Source: an uncultured Synergistales bacterium
GTDB taxonomy: Bacteria; Synergistota; Synergistia; Synergistales; Aminobacteriaceae
NCBI GenBank assembly: GCA_937957815.1
Contig: CALFXN010000452.1
Coordinates: forward strand, 1 to 10,258
Direction: 5' to 3'
DNA length: 10,258 nt
Part shown: piece by piece, positions 5,650 to 10,258 of the stretch
Layout of the letters: each line of letters starts with the position of its first letter
Position numbering within the stretch: position 1 is the stretch's first letter
Notes under the pieces: generated by a model
The model's database searches: none
Told to the model about the DNA's origin: nothing
The model's input: only the letters and a program-made list of their open reading frames with translations
Made by a program: the position numbers and the translations under genes

Positions 5650-7674
5650 TTCCAGCCCGACGCGCACATCCGCGGCACTCCGACCCGGAGCATCAAGCGC
5701 ATCCAGAACCATCGTGACGGCCGCGCCGCGCGTGAGCGTATCCTCCGCGGCCATCCCCCCCGGGAGGAGGATTCCCCGCCCGGAGGAACGGTCGCGGATC
5801 GAAATCGTTTCGAGGGCACGCCTGAATACTTCCGCGGAGGGAAACGGATCGGGCTGAGCGAGCCGGCCGGGAGTGCAAAAACGTCCCGGAAATGCGACAG
5901 ACAGACGTCCGAGGAGCTCGCTCGCCTGCCGCGCGGTCATCGGAAGCGACGGCGCGTACAGATCGCGCGTCATTCCCGGAAGGAGACCGTAAAGCGTCGC
6001 GATCTGGACGGCCTCCCACTCTGGAGTACCCTCGGGGACATCGGCAAACGCTTCCATCGAGAGACGGCTCCTCGCGTCGAGAAGAATCAGCTGGACATCT
6101 ATCGGGTCCACATCGCGGACCTCGCACCCATTCCGGACGGCGAGGGCCGCGATCGCTCCGGTGGCCTGTCCCGCGAGCATGACGGCAGGTTGCAGCCTGA
6201 TCGCTCCGTTCACGAGCCGCGATACAGAGATGTTTTTCTCCGCGGCGAGGAGGCCGTCGATCCTTTCGGGCACGAAGACGCCGAATGGAATCTGGAAAAC
6301 ACCCCTGCTCGGTTCCCATCCTCTCGGAAACGACGCGGCCGATTCGCCGAGATCGTGTTCCATGAAGCGGTCGAGGTGCGATCCGTGGATATCGACGGGA
6401 TACTCGCCGAGAGCCATCGCCTCGGGCCAGTTTCTGAGCGCGCGTCCGTCCGAGCGGACGATGTCGGCGTTCCGCAGCGTCTCGAGCCCGACGAGCCGGC
6501 GCGACTCCCGGACGTACGGAAAGGGCGGGAAACAGCGCAGCGCGGCCGCGAACGCGTCCTTTGTGACGCCCCACACGTCCCACGCGGTCGTCGAGCGGCC
6601 GCTGTATCCCTGCGAATCGTCAACCGACCAGTCCGTCTGCCCGAGTTCCGACCGCAAATAGTGAAGAAAGCCGAGCGTCTTGAGAAGCGCCCCGCGGTCG
6701 GCGTGCTTTCGGAAAAGCCGGTCCTCGAGGTACCTGACCGTGAGCCCGGGGACGTCGCCGCCCCGGCCGGGCCAGTCGTTGGCCCAGTTCACGCCGGTCT
6801 TCGTGACGTTCGGCCACGTCGACGGCGTTCCGCTGTCCACAGAGAGCGGGTTCGCCGGATCGGGAAGGCCGCGGTAGGCGTTGTGGCTCACGACGTCGAA
6901 CGGATAGCGTCCCGGCCATCGGTTCCCGTCGCGCGTCACGACCTTTCGGAAATCCGGGAGCATGGCCCCGTACCCCGGGGGTGGCGCGGTCGCGGCGGTC
7001 GCCTCCGCCACGGATGAAGATCCGTATTTCCGGATCACTGCGACGTACGTGATGTCCTGAATATTCGCATCCATGTCGATATCCGGGGACACGGAGTTCC
7101 CGGCCCGATAGCGGGCCCCTGCAAGCGGCAGCAGGTCGCCGCATTCGGTCGCGTCGACGAACACGGCGGCGCGGTATTCCGTAGGGCGGAAGTCGCGCAC
7201 GGCGGTGACGGAGACGAGTCGGTTTCCTTCGCGCCGGGCCTGCGTCACGCGCGTTTCCGTCTCGACCGTCACGGAGCCGGGGGGCGGGACATTCCGGATC
7301 ATTTCACGCAGGATCTCCTGCCCGACTGCAGGTTCGAACGCGATCGTGCCCGGCCCCCAGTAGCACGTCGAGACGCTCTTTCCGAGCGCGGCGTAGCGCG
7401 CCCGGACGCGCTCCGTGAACTCCCGGTATATTCCGGTCCTCGTCCGGCCGACGTCATCCATCGTCGAGACGGCGCCTCCCGTCATCTGCCCGCCGATCCA
7501 GTCGGATTCTTCGAGAATCAGGACGCGCATCCCAAGCCTCGCCGCCTGGATCGCCGCGGCGCACCCGCCCGCTCCCCCTCCGACGACGACGACATCGAAC
7601 GAACGCACGGTCGCGGACGCCTGAAAGGCGAGCAATATGCCGAGAACGGCCGACAGGCACACTGCACGTCGCAT
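5638..7674 (-). CDS. Exported FAD-dependent oxidoreductase with SLH-like C-terminal segment
   Basis: The 678-residue product begins with a signal peptide (MRRAVCLSAVLGILLAFQASA, cut near residue 21). A Rossmann FAD-binding fold follows at once: FDVVVVGGGAGGCAAAIQAA (27-45, GxGxxG at 32-37) and LILEES with E55 or E56 for the ribose. WIGGQMTGGAVSTMDD (59-74) is typical of the FAD_oxidored family, and VFVDATECGDLLPLAG is the second nucleotide-binding stretch. FADVPEGTPEWEAVQIATLYGLL from residue 543, with YAPSLPMTARQ after it, resembles a degenerate S-layer-homology repeat; LTRGAAVTMVL near 647-657 may be the remnant of a second. ATG 7674 is preceded by AAGGGGGAA on the minus strand and opens the signal peptide; the frame extends to 7752 but that part looks non-coding. 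A TATCAT -10-like box lies at 7705-7710 on the minus strand without a clear -35. Substrate unknown. The twin Arg at 2-3 only loosely resembles a Tat motif. Confidence 0.85.
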   Translation of the reverse strand: MRRAVCLSAVLGILLAFQASATVRSFDVVVVGGGAGGCAAAIQAARLGMRVLILEESDWIGGQMTGGAVSTMDDVGRTRTGIYREFTERVRARYAALGKSVSTCYWGPGTIAFEPAVGQEILREMIRNVPPPGSVTVETETRVTQARREGNRLVSVTAVRDFRPTEYRAAVFVDATECGDLLPLAGARYRAGNSVSPDIDMDANIQDITYVAVIRKYGSSSVAEATAATAPPPGYGAMLPDFRKVVTRDGNRWPGRYPFDVVSHNAYRGLPDPANPLSVDSGTPSTWPNVTKTGVNWANDWPGRGGDVPGLTVRYLEDRLFRKHADRGALLKTLGFLHYLRSELGQTDWSVDDSQGYSGRSTTAWDVWGVTKDAFAAALRCFPPFPYVRESRRLVGLETLRNADIVRSDGRALRNWPEAMALGEYPVDIHGSHLDRFMEHDLGESAASFPRGWEPSRGVFQIPFGVFVPERIDGLLAAEKNISVSRLVNGAIRLQPAVMLAGQATGAIAALAVRNGCEVRDVDPIDVQLILLDARSRLSMEAFADVPEGTPEWEAVQIATLYGLLPGMTRDLYAPSLPMTARQASELLGRLSVAFPGRFCTPGRLAQPDPFPSAEVFRRALETISIRDRSSGRGILLPGGMAAEDTLTRGAAVTMVLDALDAPGRSAADVRVGLESVW

Positions 7675-7739
7675 CGTATCTTCCCCCTTCGCATCTTTCC
7701 TGCAATGATACATCCGTTTTCGCCCGACGCAGACGCTTC

Positions 7740-7768
7740 TTGAATTCCGCACAGGCGTGCTCTACAAT
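7740..7768 (+). promoter_or_regulatory. Sigma70-type promoter of the small exported protein gene
   Basis: TTGAAT (7740-7745) and TACAAT (7763-7768) match four and five of six consensus bases with a 17-bp spacer. The start would be near 7775, leaving a leader of about 125 nt before ATG 7900. The leader has a purine-rich tract (about 7778-7813). The perfect 13-bp inverted repeat TTTCTC-T-GAGAAA (7769-7781) sits directly on the start site. The 225-bp gap 7675-7899 also holds the divergent control region of the minus-strand oxidoreductase; no further gene is seen in it. Confidence 0.55.
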
Positions 7769-7781
7769 TTTCTCTGAGAAA
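7769..7781. promoter_or_regulatory. 13-bp inverted repeat at the predicted start site, possible operator
   Basis: TTTCTC and GAGAAA are exact inverted copies around one central T, immediately downstream of the -10 box. A repressor bound here would block transcription. The symmetry is seen directly; the operator role is inferred and the cognate protein is unknown. Confidence 0.35.
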
Positions 7782-7899
7782 GACGCAAGGGAAGGGAGGG
7801 AGGCCGAAGAGTCGCCGGTCCTTTGTGGTTCTGGAGTCCGTCGCAACGATGACGGATCATGTCGTTTCATAACTTTTGCCGTTGAGGAGCGTGATTTTC

Positions 7900-8268
7900 A
7901 TGAAAAAAGTTCTTCTGCCGTTTTTCGTCGTCTCAATGTTGCTTCTGGCGTCCGCGACAGCGTTCGCGGCGTTCGACTTCCTCGGCTTCGCCCAGAGCGA
8001 GCTTCTCGGCTGCGTCCATCCGACGGCCAGCGCCGAGAAGGCCAAGGTCGAATACGAAAAGGAACCCGTCCAGGACGGCGACCTCATCAAGGCACGGGTC
8101 AAGGTATTCTACAAGGGCTGGACGAAGAACAATTCCATGCTCGCGGACATCTACTACCTCGAGAACAAGAACGTGAAGCTCGTCCACGCCGAAGTTCTCG
8201 AGGATACGGCTTCAACCGGAAACGTCGCTCCGTGCAAATACGTCAACAGCTGGCAGGAAGTCAAGTAA
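7900..8268 (+). CDS. Small exported protein of unknown function
   Basis: This 122-residue protein has a classic Sec signal peptide, MKKVLLPFFVVSMLLLASATAFA, cut near residue 23. The mature part is about 99 residues, hydrophilic and rich in Lys and Glu, with two cysteines (C38 in LLGCVHP and C112 in APCKY) that could form one disulfide outside the membrane. The stretch KARVKVFYKGWTKNNSMLADIYYLENKNVKLVHAEV suggests a small beta-sheet fold. I do not recognise a family. GAGGAG at 7884-7889, 10 nt upstream, and the signal peptide fix the start at 7900; the open frame upstream to 7876 uses TTG and lacks support. It has its own promoter and is followed 34 bp later by a membrane protein gene, so it probably leads a short operon. 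Being a real exported protein is well supported; function is not. Confidence 0.75.
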   Translation: MKKVLLPFFVVSMLLLASATAFAAFDFLGFAQSELLGCVHPTASAEKAKVEYEKEPVQDGDLIKARVKVFYKGWTKNNSMLADIYYLENKNVKLVHAEVLEDTASTGNVAPCKYVNSWQEVK

Positions 8269-8302
8269 CGCCAGCTCCGGAGCGGACACAGGCGACCGCT
8301 TT

Positions 8303-9061
8303 ATGTGGAAGCTGAATCCGGAAAACGTACGGCGGCGGTTTATGTCACTGGCGACGGTGACCGCCGCCGCTCTTTTTCTTTCCGTAGTGTTGTGGGTTCT
8401 CTACCGGGCTCTTTTTCCGTTTCTCCCCGAATCCGTCAGATCCCTGCTCGCCGAACTCGGACAGTCGGACTGGAAAGAGAGCGTCCGCAGACTGCGGGAT
8501 GCCTTTGATTCGCTGGGATGGGCCAGAATTCCCGCGTTCCTGGGGGTGCAGTGCGCCCAGGTTTTTTTCGCTCCGATTCCCGGTCAGGTGACGGGGTTTC
8601 TCGGCGGCGTCCTTTTCGGCTTTCGCGACGGACTCGCGCTGACAATGGTCGGTCTGAGCATCGGCTCCGGACTTGCCATGGGAACGAGCCGCCTTCTGGG
8701 ACGCCCGTTCGTGGTCCGCATGGCGGGCACTGGCGTCTTCGACAAGTTCGCGTATCTCATCGACGGCGGAGGGCTTTTCGGCTACTTTCTGCTCTTCCTG
8801 CTGCCCGCGCTTCCTGACGACGCCATCTGCTTCGTCGCGGGACTCTCCCGACTGCCGCTCGGTCGCCTCGTGCTCGTGTGCGTCATCGGAAGATTGCCCG
8901 GAATGGCGGTTCTCACGCTCGTGGGAGCGAGCACGGATACGGGAGGCATGACCGCGAGGGTGGTTTTCGCCGTCGCGATGCTGCTCTCGGGGCTTATCTG
9001 GCTTTATCAGGATCCGATCGAAACGTGGTACCGGACCCGCACAGGCGGAGGACGGAACTGA
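8303..9061 (+). CDS. TVP38/TMEM64 (VTT/DedA-like) membrane protein
   Basis: The 252-residue integral membrane protein has an N-terminal span at about 15-38 and then a soluble amphipathic stretch. The VTT (SNARE-associated Golgi) domain runs from about 75 to 210. FFAPIPGQVTGFLGGVLFG (88-106) fits the first re-entrant loop. LLFLLPALPDDAICFVAGL (163-181) carries the family's P-x-x-P-D motif, and GRLPGMAVLTLVGAS follows. A last span covers about 218-235. Relatives of the wider VTT/DedA superfamily act in lipid transport or scrambling and membrane homeostasis; the precise role of this branch is less clear. ATG 8303 has only a weak upstream GGAG (8279-8282, too distant), so it may be translated by coupling; ATG 8342 is an alternative start. 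The gene lies 34 bp after the small exported protein and 27 bp before the PH-domain gene. Confidence 0.85.
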   Translation: MWKLNPENVRRRFMSLATVTAAALFLSVVLWVLYRALFPFLPESVRSLLAELGQSDWKESVRRLRDAFDSLGWARIPAFLGVQCAQVFFAPIPGQVTGFLGGVLFGFRDGLALTMVGLSIGSGLAMGTSRLLGRPFVVRMAGTGVFDKFAYLIDGGGLFGYFLLFLLPALPDDAICFVAGLSRLPLGRLVLVCVIGRLPGMAVLTLVGASTDTGGMTARVVFAVAMLLSGLIWLYQDPIETWYRTRTGGGRN

Positions 9062-9088
9062 CCTTCGTAATGAAAGGAAGTATGCGAT

Positions 9089-9505
9089 ATGGAATCGTTC
9101 ACTGAAAAGGAACTTCGCCCCTCCTGGAAGTACAGCTGGCATCTCTTCCTTCTCTGCATCCTGATCGTACCCCTCGTCATGTACAAGGCCGGTCTCTGGT
9201 GGCTCTGGCTTCTCGTCTTCGGCATCCTGCCCGTCGGCTACGCCGCGATCGTCCGCGCCTCGACGCACCTCCTGATCAAAAAAGACGAAATCACGCTGGA
9301 AAAGGGACTCCTTTCGCGTGATTCAACCGAAGTCAAGATCCGTGACATCAAGACGATCGACGTCCAGCAGACGTTCGTGAACAGGATTCTCGGCATCGGC
9401 CGCCTCAGAATCGCCACGGCCGGAACGGAAGGATGGGAAATCGTCATCGACGGCATCGAATCGCCGAACGAAGTGCGGAATCTGATCCAGGCGCTCCAGG
9501 GTTGA
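9089..9505 (+). CDS. Membrane-anchored bacterial PH-domain protein (bPH2/DUF304, YdbS-like)
   Basis: The 138-residue product has two adjacent membrane spans (about 16-32 and 36-56), joined by a tight turn, then a cytoplasmic domain from about 61 to 137. That domain carries the bPH2 pattern: STHLLIKKDEITLEKGLLSR, then STEVKIRDIKTIDVQQTFVNRILGIGRLRIATAG, ending with EIVIDGIESPNEVRNLIQAL. Members are small membrane-associated proteins, often of unknown function, with links to membrane stress in some bacteria. AAAGGAAG at 9073-9080, 8 nt before the ATG, is a good ribosome site. The close spacing after the VTT protein suggests co-transcription and a shared envelope role. The family assignment is strong; the specific function is not known. 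Confidence 0.88.
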   Translation: MESFTEKELRPSWKYSWHLFLLCILIVPLVMYKAGLWWLWLLVFGILPVGYAAIVRASTHLLIKKDEITLEKGLLSRDSTEVKIRDIKTIDVQQTFVNRILGIGRLRIATAGTEGWEIVIDGIESPNEVRNLIQALQG

Positions 9506-9551
9506 GGTCCGGAAGGCCCGTCGCCTCCATCTGGCTCCGGCAACGGAAACG

Positions 9552-9560
9552 TGATATCCT
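9552..9560 (+). promoter_or_regulatory. Weak extended -10 candidate before the universal stress gene
   Basis: TG-A-TATCCT fits the extended -10 layout (TGn then TATAAT-like, four of six bases). The -35 region about 17 bp upstream is poor. Transcription would begin near 9567. No terminator is visible in 9506-9601, so read-through from the upstream genes is equally possible. Confidence 0.25.
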
Positions 9561-9601
9561 TGTCGTGCAAGTCCGAACATACGATCGGGGAGGCGAGAGC
9601 C

Positions 9602-10090
9602 ATGAAACGGGTGGTTGTTGCGGTGGATGGAAGCGAGGTCAGCAGGGCACTGATGGGGTACGCGTTCCATTACGCGTACCGCGAGGGAGATACGGAGCTG
9701 TATTTCCTGCACGTCGTGGAAACCACGAAATACGCCGGTTTCGAGCCGGGGCCGCTCTGGACGGGAGCGTACCTTCCCTGCGACGAGGATCGCATGAATC
9801 AGGCGCGGGCGTCGATCGAGGCCGGTGTGCAGGAAGCGCGGAAATCGTTTCCGCACGAGATCCCGAACATGTCCGTAACCGTGGTTCTCGGCGTGCCCTA
9901 CCAGGAGATCGTGGACTTCGCGAAGGGAAAGGACGCCGACATGATCATGATCGGCCATCAGGGGCTGAGCAACCTGGAACGCTTCTTCATCGGAAGCGTC
10001 GCGGCGAAGGTCGTCGCGCACGCTCCGTGCAGTGTCTATGTCCTGAGGCCGAAGGCTGTCCCCGGAACGGGAGAAACGCAAAAGGCGTAG
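9602..10090 (+). CDS. UspA-family universal stress protein
   Basis: The 162-residue single-domain protein is of typical UspA length. It opens with MKRVVVAVDGSEVSRAL, containing the conserved Asp at residue 9, has FLHVVE at the second strand and LGVPYQEIVDFAKGKDADMIMIG leading to the nucleotide site. GHQG-x9-GS (G118, G121, G131, S132) matches the G-2x-G-9x-G(S/T) motif of ATP-binding members, and KVVAHAPCSVYVLRP is the usual C-terminal strand. It is a soluble cytoplasmic protein, generally dimeric, that helps survival under stress or growth arrest. GGGGAGG at 9587-9593, 8 nt before ATG 9602, fixes the start; in-frame sequence upstream to 9551 is not protein-like. It is followed by a strong terminator 15 bp after the stop, so it is the last gene of its unit. 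Confidence 0.93.
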   Translation: MKRVVVAVDGSEVSRALMGYAFHYAYREGDTELYFLHVVETTKYAGFEPGPLWTGAYLPCDEDRMNQARASIEAGVQEARKSFPHEIPNMSVTVVLGVPYQEIVDFAKGKDADMIMIGHQGLSNLERFFIGSVAAKVVAHAPCSVYVLRPKAVPGTGETQKA

Positions 10091-10105
10091 ATCGGAACCG
10101 ATGAC

Positions 10106-10143
10106 AGGAGGGAAGCGGCACGCCGCTTCCCTCCTTGATTTTT
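10106..10143 (+). terminator. Strong rho-independent terminator after the universal stress gene
   Basis: AGGAGGGAAGCGG (10106-10118) and CCGCTTCCCTCCT (10123-10135) form a perfect 13-bp stem with the 4-nt loop CACG, followed by TGATTTTT. It ends transcription 15 bp past the stop codon. The structure is textbook and the best-supported regulatory element in the window. Confidence 0.93.
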
Positions 10144-10211
10144 CAGACGGGACGTATGCAGTATATCCTGAAATGGGACGCTCGCGTTCCGTGCCATGAA
10201 TTTCATTTTCC

Positions 10212-10258
10212 AGATCGGAAGAGCACACGTCTGAACTCCAGTCACGTGGCCTTATCTC
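10212..10258 (+). other. Illumina TruSeq adapter read into the contig end (not genomic)
   Basis: From 10212 the sequence equals the standard TruSeq index-read adapter, beginning AGATCGGAAGAGC and ending its constant part with CCAGTCAC at 10245. GTGGCCTT at 10246-10253 has the place and form of a sample index (GTGGCC matches index 20 as I recall it), and ATCTC (10254-10258) is the first part of the next constant segment. Genomic sequence therefore stops at about 10211; base 10212 may come from A-tailing of the insert. Open frames beginning in this stretch on the minus strand are artefacts, including the well-known contaminant peptide VQTCALPI. Confidence 0.98.

Noticed and set aside
7675..7752. 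26-residue N-terminal extension of the FAD oxidoreductase
   Set aside because: It would bury the signal peptide and passes through the AAGGGGGAA ribosome site and a promoter-like region.
8273..8282. GCTCCGGAGC palindrome between the small exported protein and the VTT gene
   Set aside because: It has no loop and no T-tract, and is too short to call a terminator or operator.
8345..9268. Minus-strand frame of about 300 codons opposite the VTT and PH-domain genes
   Set aside because: Its sequence is a charged, repetitive shadow and it spans two well-supported plus-strand genes.
10156..10211. Short plus-strand frame from ATG 10156 (MQYILKWDARVPCHEF...) that could be the start of another gene
   Set aside because: It has no convincing ribosome site, only about 18 genomic codons, and stays open merely because it runs into adapter. 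It cannot be judged from this window.
10036..10245. Minus-strand open frames starting at 10245 and 10228
   Set aside because: Both begin inside the sequencing adapter; the first opens with the well-known adapter-derived peptide TGVQTCALPI and then runs antisense to the universal stress gene.
1..10258. CRISPR arrays, tRNA/rRNA genes, insertion sequences, phage or toxin-antitoxin genes
   Set aside because: Looked for on both strands; no regularly spaced repeats, tRNA-like cloverleaf, transposase motif or terminal inverted repeats were seen.

Overview
The window looks like the end of a contig from a high-GC, peptide- and amino-acid-using bacterium. The GC content is about 60% by eye, shine-dalgarno sites are strong, promoters are sigma70-like and intrinsic terminators are clear. 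The gene set (M20 amidohydrolase, exported C69 dipeptidase, CdaR/PucR regulator, DUF5058-type membrane protein, secreted FAD oxidoreductase) would suit Synergistota or a high-GC Bacillota relative. This placement is inferred from gene content and was not tested by a search. The last 47 bases are Illumina TruSeq adapter, not genome.

Layout. 1-684: 3' part of a CdaR/PucR-type transcriptional regulator. 685-949: regulatory gap with an 11-bp direct repeat, one copy of which covers a candidate -35 box. 950-3637: a tight three-gene operon of two polytopic membrane proteins and a cytoplasmic M20D amidohydrolase, closed by a perfect-stem terminator at 3716-3745. 3751-3779: a good sigma70 promoter driving a secreted C69-family Ntn-hydrolase/dipeptidase (3850-5649). 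5638-7674 (minus): a secreted FAD-dependent oxidoreductase with an SLH-like tail, whose 3' end overlaps the dipeptidase gene by 12 bp. 7740-7768: a promoter with an inverted repeat at its start site, driving a small exported protein (7900-8268). This is followed by a TVP38/DedA-like (VTT) membrane protein (8303-9061) and a membrane-anchored bacterial PH-domain protein (9089-9505). 9602-10090: a UspA-type universal stress protein, ended by a strong terminator at 10106-10143. 10144-10211 is short unassigned genomic tail, and 10212-10258 is adapter.

How the genes may work together. The first block reads as a regulated uptake-and-hydrolysis unit: a CdaR/PucR-type sensor, a two-subunit membrane system of unknown function, and an intracellular amidohydrolase that would release an amino acid from an N-acyl or amide conjugate. 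This is the best candidate for an undescribed system here. The C69 peptidase acts outside the cytoplasmic membrane and is separately transcribed. The 7900-9505 genes look like a cell-envelope group. No tRNA, rRNA, CRISPR, transposon or phage genes were seen.
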